DNA of 59,370 nt from a virus: positions 1-59,370 of IMG/VR virus record IMGVR_UViG_3300045474_000007; one strand, given 5' to 3'. The position numbers and the translations under genes are program-made. Under the pieces are notes generated by a model that was given only the letters and a program-made list of their open reading frames with translations, was not told where the DNA came from and searched no databases. The first letter of the stretch is position 1, and each line of letters starts with the position of its first letter. Positions 14,833 through 21,476 of this stretch are shown here, piece after piece.

Positions 14833-14925
14833 AAATAAAAACCGGCCACACCGGGGGATCAACAGGCTGTAACCCTGTTAACCTTTCACGATAGGTATTG
14901 CGCCCCTCGTGCCGCTGTGGCCGGT
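14833..14925 (-). ncRNA. Structured leader RNA ending in a terminator-like stem
   Basis: On the minus strand ACCGGCCACA (14925-14916) pairs with TGTGGCCGGT (14850-14841), followed by UUUUUAUUU. Inside are CACGA/UCGUG and AACAGG/CCUGUU hairpins, and a GGGG in the first loop can pair with CCCC before the closing stem. This makes a compact three-way fold with a possible pseudoknot. It lies between the operon promoter and the first gene, so it is a candidate attenuator or riboswitch. No known class recognised. Confidence 0.5.
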
Positions 14926-14979
14926 AAACTGTCTATTTTGGATTTGGCAGTTACAGTGCCACTTACTACGATCAAGAAA

Positions 14980-15082
14980 GCCCTGGATAAGACTAGCTGG
15001 AACACTGCGACACGACTCACAGGCCTTTCGACGCCACGAAGCTTTGCGCTCGCGTGACCGTCCAGCTAATCTAATTCAGGGC
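14980..15082 (-). ncRNA. Structured leader RNA, upstream element
   Basis: Outer stem GCCCTG/CAGGGC (15082-15077 with 14985-14980), then after an internal loop TAGCTGGA/TCCAGCTA (15068-15061 with 15001-14994). Inside are two hairpins: CACG-CG-AGC closing on GCU-U-CGUG, and CUGUGA-GUCGUG-UCGCAG, joined by GCGUCGAAAGG. There is no ORF. Such nested long-range pairing is unlikely by chance. It could be an antitermination site, a riboswitch or a small RNA. Confidence 0.55.
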
Positions 15083-15103
15083 TCTCTTGCCGTGTTAACC
15101 GTG

Positions 15104-15132
15104 AATCTAATTTACTTCTTTACGAAAGTAAA
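15104..15132 (-). promoter_or_regulatory. Promoter with overlapping dyad operator
   Basis: Minus-strand TTTACT (15132-15127) and TAGATT (15109-15104) are separated by 17 bases, a sigma70-like layout with four of six matches in each box. A perfect inverted repeat TTTACTT-N8-AAGTAAA (15111-15132) covers the spacer, a typical repressor site. It would drive the replication operon, starting with the structured leader. No repressor gene is identified in the window. Confidence 0.45.
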
Positions 15133-15135
15133 CAG

Positions 15136-15333
15136 CTATTCGCGAAAGAACGTTATCAGGGCATTGCTGTGCAGCCCGTACCTTTCGATTACAGCGTAAA
15201 AACTCATATCGTTATAAGCCAAGGCGTGCCCTTGACGATTTAGTTCGCTGTTAATGGCAATCATACCAGCAACCTCGGCAAACGCCGCAACGCTTTGCGC
15301 TATCACATAAGCCGCTTTTTGTTCTGGGGTCAT
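15136..15333 (-). CDS. Hypothetical protein, 65 aa
   Basis: SD GGAGGAGTT ahead of the ATG; ATGA overlap with the gene upstream. Helical, alanine-rich N-terminus (YVIAQSVAAFAEVAGMIAINSELNRQG) and a C-terminal YGLHSNAL segment. Not obviously a membrane protein. Last gene before the replication promoter. Function unknown. Confidence 0.6.
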   Translation of the reverse strand: MTPEQKAAYVIAQSVAAFAEVAGMIAINSELNRQGHALAYNDMSFYAVIERYGLHSNALITFFRE

Positions 15334-15533
15334 AACTCCTCCGTTTTATCTGGTGTTACCGGCCACCTAGCGATAGCGTGACGGTAAACTCCGCACGCTA
15401 CATGTTGGCCATAGTGCCCGGTTATCCGAGTGCACCACAGCCGAGTCGGCTCAGGGCCTTGCTCTGCGCATCTCTCAGAACTCTCCTTGGTCTCCGAGCA
15501 GTGGGGGCAGTAGTAGTGATTGCATCCGCTCAT
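15330..15533 (-). CDS. Small zinc-binding protein, 67 aa
   Basis: CNHYYCPHC at the N-terminus and a CTRITGHYGQHVACG motif (about 34-48) give six or more potential zinc ligands. The C-x-R-x-x-GH-x-G-x-H pattern is common in small phage proteins of unknown role. Overlaps both neighbours by four bases, so translated as part of the operon. Confidence 0.65.
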   Translation of the reverse strand: MSGCNHYYCPHCSETKESSERCAEQGPEPTRLWCTRITGHYGQHVACGVYRHAIARWPVTPDKTEEL

Positions 15534-16225
15534 TTCGCTCCTGGCTTTCTGCGCAGGTTCATGCCGCGCTCGATAATCACTCCCGGGTATACGTATCGCT
15601 TGCCGTCTATCACCTCGGCGCTATTCCAAGCGATCTCATTAGCCTCTACGTCCAACGCATCCTGGTTAAACGTCAGGGTAGACGGAGGCGCTTTCTTGGC
15701 ATTAACCGCCTTTAGCAGAGCAGGGAAGTCCACGCATGTCACCTCGTAGCCCATGATCGGGGTAAACCCCGCCACAGTCGGCTTATCTACGAGGATAGTC
15801 GGAGCTGAGAAAGATGATCCAAGGGATGAAAACTCCTCTTGGGCCCTTTGGTTTATCTTCTCCTGCTTGACTTCCGCCTTGGCCGTTTCGCGTAAAAGCC
15901 ATAACTTGATTCCCCCGCGTAGCATTTGGGCTTTGCTGGTAGACGGCGAGGCGTATTTAGATATTTTACCGGTTAGGGATTTATGAAGCAGGTTAGCCAT
16001 CTTGGCTTCCTCTCGCCACAACCCGTCGATAAACGCGGCGGCGGCTTCGTAGTCGGTAGCGAGTTCCCCGGCCGTGTCCGCCGCCTCCTTGGACTTGATC
16101 TCCACCATGCCGTTTCTATTTACTAGCTGGGCGTATCGCTCATTTAATCCGCTCAACTTTTGCAATGCCTGAACCTCTTTGGCATCTGCTTGAGGTTGAA
16201 CTGCGATCTCTTTTTTAGCAGCCAT
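15530..16225 (-). CDS. Conserved phage coiled-coil protein
   Basis: 231 residues from the ATG at 16225 with SD AAGGGAGAGAAA. The first 130 residues are long charged helices (coiled coil). The C-terminal part (about 150-225) has VTCVDFPALLKAVNAKKAP and VDGKRYVYPGVIIERG-like strands shared with phage proteins encoded near recombination genes. No catalytic motif is visible. An accessory role in recombination or replication is inferred from position only. Confidence 0.65.
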   Translation of the reverse strand: MAAKKEIAVQPQADAKEVQALQKLSGLNERYAQLVNRNGMVEIKSKEAADTAGELATDYEAAAAFIDGLWREEAKMANLLHKSLTGKISKYASPSTSKAQMLRGGIKLWLLRETAKAEVKQEKINQRAQEEFSSLGSSFSAPTILVDKPTVAGFTPIMGYEVTCVDFPALLKAVNAKKAPPSTLTFNQDALDVEANEIAWNSAEVIDGKRYVYPGVIIERGMNLRRKPGAK

Positions 16226-16257
16226 TTTCTCTCCCTTTCTCTCTCTGTTGCGCACGC

Positions 16258-16467
16258 CTATAGATCGAATATGCCACTTTTCATTCTTTCAACATTCTCT
16301 GTGGCGCAAGCCTGACAGAAATTTCCAATTCCAACGTTCATACCAATGGAGCGTAGATCAACCATTACTACGTGAGTAGCTATGTTGTCCCCGCAGTCCT
16401 CGCACACTCTTGGTTCAAGTTCGACTATTGTTATGTCATCTGGTTCTATCGGATATCTTCCAGCCAT
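16258..16467 (-). CDS. Small zinc-ribbon protein, 69 aa
   Basis: Two Cys pairs, CEDC near residue 22 and CQAC near 52, with a beta-rich middle, form a typical four-Cys zinc ribbon. SD GGAGAATTATAGG before the ATG. The downstream leader carries the recurring GGCGTGCGCAACAGAG block. Function unknown. Confidence 0.65.
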   Translation of the reverse strand: MAGRYPIEPDDITIVELEPRVCEDCGDNIATHVVMVDLRSIGMNVGIGNFCQACATENVERMKSGIFDL

Positions 16468-16487
16468 CCTATAATTCTCCTCCTCGG

Positions 16488-16679
16488 TTACGCACGCCGC
16501 TGTTCTTCGCAGTACGCTCGCACTTGACTGACAAACCTTTCAAACGCCTCAGTTACTTCGGGTTCAAAGTGGACTGTATTAGTTCGACTTATGCCATCGC
16601 TGGTATAAATCGTGATGTTGTAGCCATTAAACTCTGCGTAGGCTCCGTCTCCGAGGTATGTTTCAATTAGCGCGGACAT
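16488..16679 (-). CDS. Conserved small phage protein, 63 aa
   Basis: ETYLGDGAYAEFNGYNITIYTSDG ... VHFEPEVTEAFERFVSQV: YLGDG-x-YA followed by I-x-x-x-T-x-DG and LEPEV-type strands is a pattern I have seen in small phage and prophage proteins lacking an assigned function. Overlaps the secreted HNH gene by 17 bases. Its stop codon lies in a GTGCGTAAC variant of the recurrent leader. Confidence 0.7.
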   Translation of the reverse strand: MSALIETYLGDGAYAEFNGYNITIYTSDGISRTNTVHFEPEVTEAFERFVSQVRAYCEEQRRA

Positions 16680-16959
16680 TATTCACCCCCTTGCGTTTCA
16701 AAGCGCAGTCTTGCCTTTCTGTCTTGTCTTTAATCTTCGAAGCTTCTAACTCCTGCCATTGCATGTTGGCCGGACTATCCTCTCCGCCAAGGCACAATGG
16801 CACTCGGTGATCGACTACATAGCCGTGGCAGGGGCCTTTAGTTTGGCCTGTAGCCGGACAAGGATTGCGGGAGCGAAAGAGAGTTACCTGCTTTCTGTCC
16901 CGCGCCTCTACACTGCCGGATAACAGCACCACTGCTGCGATGATAATTAGTTTTCTCAT
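16663..16959 (-). CDS. Exported HNH-type nuclease-like protein
   Basis: 98 residues with a Sec signal peptide (MRKLIIIAAVVLLSGSVEA, cleavage near residue 19). The mature part has CPATGQ, VVDHRVPLCLGGEDSPANMQW and KDKTERQDC: the DH-x-PL-x-GG-x-N pattern of an HNH fold with stabilising cysteines. Such exported HNH proteins may act in the periplasm, for example on incoming DNA. Unusual among phage HNH enzymes for its signal peptide. SD GAGGGAGAA. Confidence 0.75.
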   Translation of the reverse strand: MRKLIIIAAVVLLSGSVEARDRKQVTLFRSRNPCPATGQTKGPCHGYVVDHRVPLCLGGEDSPANMQWQELEASKIKDKTERQDCALKRKGVNNVRAN

Positions 16960-16989
16960 ATTTCATTCTCCCTCTGTGTTGAGCCTGAT

Positions 16990-17202
16990 TTAGATATCGT
17001 GATGGATTAGTTTTGGCTGGTCCTTCTCCTCAGTGCAGGCCCATATAAGAGCGGCCAGCCACCCTGCAATAGTCCAGCCGAGCAGCAAGTTTATTGTCAG
17101 GATCGCGCCCTGGTGTTCTACATCTCTCGTGTTGGCGATGATGTAGGGGATGAAGTAAAACAGAAAAAACAAAATTGCCAGTATGATCGTTAGGACTTCC
17201 AT
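16990..17202 (-). CDS. Superinfection immunity-type membrane protein (T4 Imm family)
   Basis: 70 residues with two membrane segments: LTIILAILFFLFYFIPYIIA (4-23) and AILTINLLLGWTIAGWLAALIWA (33-55). The HxxAxxxxNLLLGWT-x-GW-x-x-ALIWA pattern is the superinfection immunity family. In T4, Imm blocks entry of DNA from related phages at the inner membrane. Here it would protect the infected cell or lysogen. SD GAGAGGGAGAACG; leader contains the recurrent GGCGTGCGCAACAGAG. Confidence 0.85.
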   Translation of the reverse strand: MEVLTIILAILFFLFYFIPYIIANTRDVEHQGAILTINLLLGWTIAGWLAALIWACTEEKDQPKLIHHDI

Positions 17203-17235
17203 GTTCGTTCTCCCTCTCTGTTGCGCACGCCGTTA

Positions 17236-17307
17236 TTAGAACCGCTTGCTTGCGAAGATGATAAGAATCACTCCTGCTACAATCACCCAAACAGCCGCGT
17301 CATTCAT
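17236..17307 (-). CDS. 23-residue membrane miniprotein
   Basis: Translates as MNDAAVWVIVAGVILIIFAS plus KRF, one hydrophobic helix with a basic end, inside-positive. SD GGGAG lies in the end of the HNH gene and the ATG overlaps its TGA. Directly precedes the Imm-like gene. A tiny inner-membrane partner for Imm is possible but inferred only from adjacency. Confidence 0.5.
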   Translation of the reverse strand: MNDAAVWVIVAGVILIIFASKRF

Positions 17308-17843
17308 CCCTCTCCCTTCAGTTTCCATCCCTTACGTCGGGTTTGTGCAGCGCAGGGGCGACAATACGATGCGACTGTTGGGCGACCCCTATTCGTAGTG
17401 GGCGAAAAGTCGGAGCGCAATTTGACTAGGCTGCACATCGGACATTTTTTAAAACGGTTTGGGTCGTCTACACCTCTTTCCTTTGCCCTCTCTACCGCAT
17501 GCATACGAGCATGTTCTGCTCGTGTCATTATCTCCAAGTTATCGGGCTTATTATTTTTAGGGTCTCCGTCAATATGATGAACGATTTCTTCCTTGCGCAA
17601 TCGCCTCCTTAGCTTCTTCTCGGCTACTATGTGGTGTTGATAGACGAAACCAAAGAAATTCGCTCGATGATGGTTTGGCTTTTTTAATAAAATATACCCA
17701 CAATCATGGACTGTCTCAGACTTGCGAGATGCTTCGTTTTTGCAAGGTATAGAACAAAAGCTTCCGCCTCCTTTGTTATAAATAATTTGCGATGGGAAAC
17801 AAAGAAATGATTTTCCGCAGTTAAGGCAGCTTCTTGTAACCAT
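17304..17843 (-). CDS. HNH homing-type endonuclease with zinc fingers
   Basis: 179 residues. N-terminal CLNC ... C-x-x-x-C zinc finger (1-35), central HNH_3-type core (YILLKKPNHHRANFFG, HHIVAEKKLRRRLRKEEIVHHIDGD, NNKPDNLEIMTRAEH; about 50-115), and a C-terminal CPMC ... CRPC zinc ribbon. HNH enzymes of this kind are usually free-standing mobile genes. It overlaps the upstream nuclease gene by 23 bases and the miniprotein by four. Probably a selfish gene in the recombination block. Confidence 0.85.
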   Translation of the reverse strand: MVTRSCLNCGKSFLCFPSQIIYNKGGGSFCSIPCKNEASRKSETVHDCGYILLKKPNHHRANFFGFVYQHHIVAEKKLRRRLRKEEIVHHIDGDPKNNKPDNLEIMTRAEHARMHAVERAKERGVDDPNRFKKCPMCSLVKLRSDFSPTTNRGRPTVASYCRPCAAQTRRKGWKLKGEG

Positions 17844-18444
17844 GATTTACCTTCCACTTCTCGCACGTTAACGCAGCAAAAAATACTCTGATATCGTTTG
17901 CTTCTACGAACTGGCGCTCCTTGAATTTACCGTCTGGCTTTATCTCAACCGCAAACCTATTCCTTGTTGATTCAAATAGGTTTCGGTCGCGTCCGAGATG
18001 CTTTCTAATCATGTACTCCTCGCTGGCTACCTGTAAGCCTACCCAATCTTTTACCGGGCAAGTTTTGATTTGCACAACGATGTTAGCATCCATCAATTTC
18101 GAGTAGCCGTACCGATCCGGTGTTGTGGCGTACATCAAGCTAGAGCAGTACAGCGGTTTCTCTATCAGCTTAGGCTTGAACCCCCATGCCTTTTTGAACG
18201 CGATCCACGCCCGCACGTAGCCGGACAGAGCTGCATACTTAGTCCAGCTCTTGCCCTTGTCTAGCAGCGCCGTGGCTTCTGACACCCCGGTGCCGATAGC
18301 CGCCGCCTCCTCTAGGACATGAGGATTAACCCCGCTGAAGTCCACGAACCCCATGCGGCCAAGCACGTCCGTGGTAGAGATAACCCGGCAACCGTCTACC
18401 GTGTACTCGTGCTTGGCCGAGTTGAACTTGAATTTCTCCTTCAC
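17821..18444 (-). CDS. PD-(D/E)XK nuclease, phage exonuclease type
   Basis: 207 residues. FNSAKHEYTVDGCRVISTTDVLGRMGFVDFSG resembles the start of RecB/Cas4-like phage nucleases. The core has YATTPDRYGYSKLMDANIVVQIKT: the D in PDRYG and I-K-T (Q-I-K instead of D-x-K) mark the active-site region. Encoded beside the putative recombination protein at 18634, consistent with an exonuclease/annealing pair. ATGA overlap with the next gene. Confidence 0.7.
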   Translation of the reverse strand: MKEKFKFNSAKHEYTVDGCRVISTTDVLGRMGFVDFSGVNPHVLEEAAAIGTGVSEATALLDKGKSWTKYAALSGYVRAWIAFKKAWGFKPKLIEKPLYCSSLMYATTPDRYGYSKLMDANIVVQIKTCPVKDWVGLQVASEEYMIRKHLGRDRNLFESTRNRFAVEIKPDGKFKERQFVEANDIRVFFAALTCEKWKVNHGYKKLP

Positions 18445-18629
18445 TTCGCAGCTCCTTTCTCCTGAATATTCGCAGATTTTAGAACCATGGACAGTATAGC
18501 AAACATAGGTGACATTTTAGGCCTAGAACATAGACCCCATTCCTGAGCGCATTTAGCGATATCCTCAAAAGTAAGACCTCCGCCATCATCACTAGACTCC
18601 CATAGTGTTTTGAACTCGGATTTTGTCAT
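18441..18629 (-). CDS. Conserved small phage protein, 62 aa
   Basis: Begins MTKSEFKTLWESSDDGGGLT; TFEDIAKCAQEWGLCSRPKMSPMFAILSMVLKSA follows. The MTKxEF-x-x-LWE-x-x-DDG and AxEWGLxSRP pattern is shared with small prophage proteins of unknown function. Start at 18629 chosen over 18659 because the conserved pattern begins there. Lies between the nuclease and the putative recombination gene. Confidence 0.65.
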   Translation of the reverse strand: MTKSEFKTLWESSDDGGGLTFEDIAKCAQEWGLCSRPKMSPMFAILSMVLKSANIQEKGAAK

Positions 18630-18633
18630 AAAA

Positions 18634-19815
18634 TTATACCCGCCCCTTCTTTTTGGCATTCTCTGCCTCGCGTTTTTTGAAGTCGCCTATGGCATTCTCT
18701 GCCATCTTGGCGCTGAACCTATCTAGGGAGCGAACCCCGGGATGCCCCGGCCATGTGGATAACCGGCTCAGTATCTCAGCAAACGCATCCTCGTAAGTTA
18801 CCTTAGTTGGATCGCAGTGGGCCTCCACGTAGTCATGGACAAGCTTCTTTAACTCCTTGTGCTTGTCCGTCAGCTCGTACAGCTTAGGACTGCCATCTTT
18901 GAACTGTCCTTTGGGTTCTGTCTTGGGTTCGCTCTTGGCCGCATCCGGTTTCTTTGTCTCTTTTTTCTCCTCCTGCTCATCCTGTGGCCTCTGATCGAAT
19001 TGCGACGGCCTCCCTGACGCCTTTTCGTTAGCTGCCATTTCCTCGACGTCTTGTGTAAATAACTCGCTGCACGCCGTTGCAGTGATACAGCCGTCAACAT
19101 GGGCTCGCTTCTTAGAAATCTTAAGGCAGGTATTAAAATAGTCCGCAGGGTTGTCATGCTCTATCCGGCGGAAGATAATCCACTCCCCGTCTATCTTGCG
19201 CGGTGCGAATGACGATCCGCCTAGCAGCTCTGAGTCTCTATGAGTCCAGTACTCTCTCGGCACTGGGTTGCGCGTATTATCCCAGCGGTAGCGATACCGT
19301 CCTTCCATCGTCGTGCAAGCCCCTACTCCAGTTGCTACCTCTTGTCCGTTATGATCCATGATGTGAGCCAGCACGCGATACTCCCGGTGGCCTCCTTCAT
19401 AGTCGGTAATGGTAATATCTCCCTCGTTGATGATAACCCGCAACCGAAACATGAGGCAGACTTTTTCAGCCCCAGGCTTAAGCAGCGTCGGCTTGTGGGT
19501 TCCCGGGATAACTCCATAGTGGACGCCGCCGGGGTTCTCCGCCGATGGGCCAACCATCACATCGGCCATGAGCTGTTTGATCTTCGCTACTTGGTGCTTG
19601 ATTGACTCCACCGATAGTTCCCCCGGCTGAGTATCGACTACCACCAGCTCGGTCTCTTGATGGACTACGGGATTCTTGTCCGCCTTTACCACGATTGTCT
19701 TTTTCGCCATTGCTTTGTTCTCCCTCTCTTGTTTTCGATCTCGCCAATATTCCGCCATGAACGCATCTACTTCTCTGTCCTCCGCTTTCATAGAGTCGTC
19801 AGCCATGTCTCCCAT
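18634..19815 (-). CDS. Conserved phage protein of the recombination block
   Basis: Up to 393 residues. The conserved core (residues about 95-250) has HYGVIPGTHKPTLLKPGAEK, HREYRVLAHIMDHNGQEVATGVGACTTMEGRYRYR and KKRAHVDGCITATACSELFTQD, a pattern found in phage proteins located where single-strand annealing proteins usually are. A charged linker (270-310) and a small helical C-terminus follow. Two in-frame starts both have strong SDs: ATG 19815 (GGGAGGCGTAGAAA) and ATG 19710 (AGAGAGGGAGAAC), 35 codons apart. An annealing function is inferred from context, not shown. Confidence 0.65.
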   Translation of the reverse strand: MGDMADDSMKAEDREVDAFMAEYWRDRKQERENKAMAKKTIVVKADKNPVVHQETELVVVDTQPGELSVESIKHQVAKIKQLMADVMVGPSAENPGGVHYGVIPGTHKPTLLKPGAEKVCLMFRLRVIINEGDITITDYEGGHREYRVLAHIMDHNGQEVATGVGACTTMEGRYRYRWDNTRNPVPREYWTHRDSELLGGSSFAPRKIDGEWIIFRRIEHDNPADYFNTCLKISKKRAHVDGCITATACSELFTQDVEEMAANEKASGRPSQFDQRPQDEQEEKKETKKPDAAKSEPKTEPKGQFKDGSPKLYELTDKHKELKKLVHDYVEAHCDPTKVTYEDAFAEILSRLSTWPGHPGVRSLDRFSAKMAENAIGDFKKREAENAKKKGRV

Positions 19816-20171
19816 TTTCTACGCCTCCCGTAACGCTTTTTAGACCCTATCTTTCTGGCCAATTATCGGTAATGGCCTTGACCTAGCTCTGATCCACTCC
19901 CAATAGTTGTCATACGGAATATTAATCCGTAGAGGTTCCCCTGTTGCCAAGATCCAACCGTTTTGTACGGCGATCTTGGTTTTGCTGTCTGGGATAAGGG
20001 CCAATTGGCCCCATAATCCGGCCGCAGAAGCAGGCTTATAGTGCAAAAACATTTGCTCTGACGTGCCTTCGCAAACTTTTCTACGCATCTCATTTTTAGC
20101 CCTATCAGCAGTTTCTGTTACCATCTCAAAATATTGCTCTTCCCATTTCATTTTATGCCTCCCGTAACGCC
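19813..20171 (-). repeat. Direct repeat pair flanking the 103-aa gene
   Basis: GCGTTACGGGAGGC followed by TA and an AAAATG start occurs at 20149-20171 and again at 19813-19837 (minus strand). The first copy encodes the KALREA C-terminus of the 56-residue gene plus the next start. The second lies after the 103-aa gene and supplies the SD for the following gene. The pair looks like a duplication scar around an inserted gene. Confidence 0.5.
19840..20151 (-). CDS. Hypothetical protein, 103 aa
   Basis: Begins MKWEEQYFEMVTETADRAKN; SD GGGAGGCATAAA is provided by the end of the preceding gene. Predicted helical first half, beta-rich second half (NGWILATGEPLRINIPYDNYWEWIRARSR). No known family. The direct repeats at both ends suggest it was inserted into the operon. 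Confidence 0.6.
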   Translation of the reverse strand: MKWEEQYFEMVTETADRAKNEMRRKVCEGTSEQMFLHYKPASAAGLWGQLALIPDSKTKIAVQNGWILATGEPLRINIPYDNYWEWIRARSRPLPIIGQKDRV

Positions 20172-20323
20172 TTCTCTACTACCGTCTTTACTTGTTCCAG
20201 CGTCTTGTCTTGCACCGTAATGCACGCCGTTTCCGTCTTGCGCTTGTCGTCCTGCCGCTTGGACTGGCGCATCTGGATATACACCGACTTACTTGGCTTG
20301 GGTTTCTTTCTGCCGATTATCAT
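20153..20323 (-). CDS. Small basic hypothetical protein, 56 aa
   Basis: From the ATG at 20323 with SD AAGGAGGGAAGC. Very basic (MIIGRKKPKPSKSVYIQMRQ, then KRQDDKRK) with a C-terminal strand-helix (CITVQDKTLEQVKTVVEKAL). Size and pattern resemble small DNA-binding or regulatory proteins; no family assigned. ATGA overlap with the upstream 53-residue gene. Confidence 0.6.
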   Translation of the reverse strand: MIIGRKKPKPSKSVYIQMRQSKRQDDKRKTETACITVQDKTLEQVKTVVEKALREA

Positions 20324-20481
20324 AGCTTCCCTCCTTTCTTGGGCCACTCCCATTTGTACTCGGGCATGTCATCGAAGTTGGTTCGCGCTCCATTGGCCGG
20401 AGAGTTCTCAAAGATTCGCACCCAGGTAGAGTCCTGCTTACGGCCAAACAATTTACGACGTAGCCACCGGATGATACTCAT
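20320..20481 (-). CDS. Hypothetical protein, 53 aa
   Basis: Begins MSIIRWLRRKLFGRKQDSTW and ends YKWEWPKKGGKL. SD AGGGGGCAAG stands before the ATG. The N-terminal stretch is an amphipathic basic helix. It overlaps the methyltransferase end and the next start by four bases each, exactly like its neighbours, which supports it as a real gene despite its size. Confidence 0.6.
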   Translation of the reverse strand: MSIIRWLRRKLFGRKQDSTWVRIFENSPANGARTNFDDMPEYKWEWPKKGGKL

Positions 20482-21476
20482 CTTGCCCCCTTTGTTTTAA
20501 CTTCTATTACCGGACCAAAACTAAGTTCATTTTCCTCGTGACTTCGTTGTCCCTTTAGTGCTGATTCAACATTTTTTACGGCTTGGCGGTAGTAGCTTTC
20601 TTTCAGCTCTATCCCGACTCCGCGCCGTCCGGCCAGTACAGCACCGTATACTTCTGACCCTACACCCATATAGGGAGTTAACACCGTCTCTCCTGGGTTG
20701 CTCCACATTACGACGGCGCGATCAATAACGTCTAATTGAAGCGGGTGAACGTGCCTCTCGTCATCCGCATCTCTTGCTGGTTTATGCGGCAGTACGCGGT
20801 CGAGCCGTACATCATCCCAGAACGCAGATGCGTATCGCTGCCATATCCAATGAGAGTAACGATTCTCTAGCTGGCTCCCTTTCCAGTTTCGATACGGAAG
20901 TAACTCGTTCGGTATCTTCCTTTCGCCAGCATACTCGGAAAGCCCAGTGGGATGAGCAACCGGAATTGAGTTCTGTCCAGACCTTCGAAAGATAAGCAGG
21001 TAATCCGCATTCGCGATACTACACCGCGTTGAATCTATCGTGAGCCCCTTGTGAGACAACGATTTAGTCATTGTTCTGTTGCGCACTGTTAGAGGCTCTT
21101 TCCAAACATGATAACGCGCCACGTACTGGAACCCGCACTTCTGGTGCAATCTAATCACGTCGCCAGGAAAGTCCCTGAGGTGATCTAGCCCGGTGTTGCC
21201 GGTGGGGATATCCATGCAGTGAACTGCGGACATTCTCCCAGGCATAGTAATGCGATGAATCTCATTTACGCAAAACTCGTAGTGAGTAAAAAACTCGGGA
21301 TAATCGATGCAATTCGACAAGTCGCGTTCGTCTGAACTGTAAACGTACAGCCCTCCAAACGGAGGTGAGTACATAGAGAGATGAACCGACTCATCAGGAA
21401 TATTTTTCATGACCTCCATGCAATCTGCTTTGTAAAGAGCACAGCGATCAGTTACGAATTGAGTCTTTGAAGCCAC
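20478..21476 (-). CDS. DNA methyltransferase (N4/N6, beta-type order)
   Basis: 332 residues. Catalytic motif IV is SPPFGG (37-42), near the N-terminus, and the AdoMet-binding motif I (TPYMGVGSEVYGA) is C-terminal, the beta arrangement. DCMEVMKNIPDESV precedes the catalytic motif as in phage and prophage orphan methylases. Likely protects phage DNA from host restriction; the target sequence cannot be read. Its ATG lies inside the last codons of the SNF2-type helicase gene (25-base overlap). In related phages, as I recall, these two are fused. Confidence 0.9.
   Translation of the reverse strand: MASKTQFVTDRCALYKADCMEVMKNIPDESVHLSMYSPPFGGLYVYSSDERDLSNCIDYPEFFTHYEFCVNEIHRITMPGRMSAVHCMDIPTGNTGLDHLRDFPGDVIRLHQKCGFQYVARYHVWKEPLTVRNRTMTKSLSHKGLTIDSTRCSIANADYLLIFRRSGQNSIPVAHPTGLSEYAGERKIPNELLPYRNWKGSQLENRYSHWIWQRYASAFWDDVRLDRVLPHKPARDADDERHVHPLQLDVIDRAVVMWSNPGETVLTPYMGVGSEVYGAVLAGRRGVGIELKESYYRQAVKNVESALKGQRSHEENELSFGPVIEVKTKGAR

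Noticed and set aside
14841-14925. tRNA-like fold with an anticodon-type arm (ACAGG, loop GTTACAG, CCTGT)
   Set aside because: There is no T-arm, no D-arm signature and the closing stem is 10 bp, so it is not a tRNA; kept as a structured leader.
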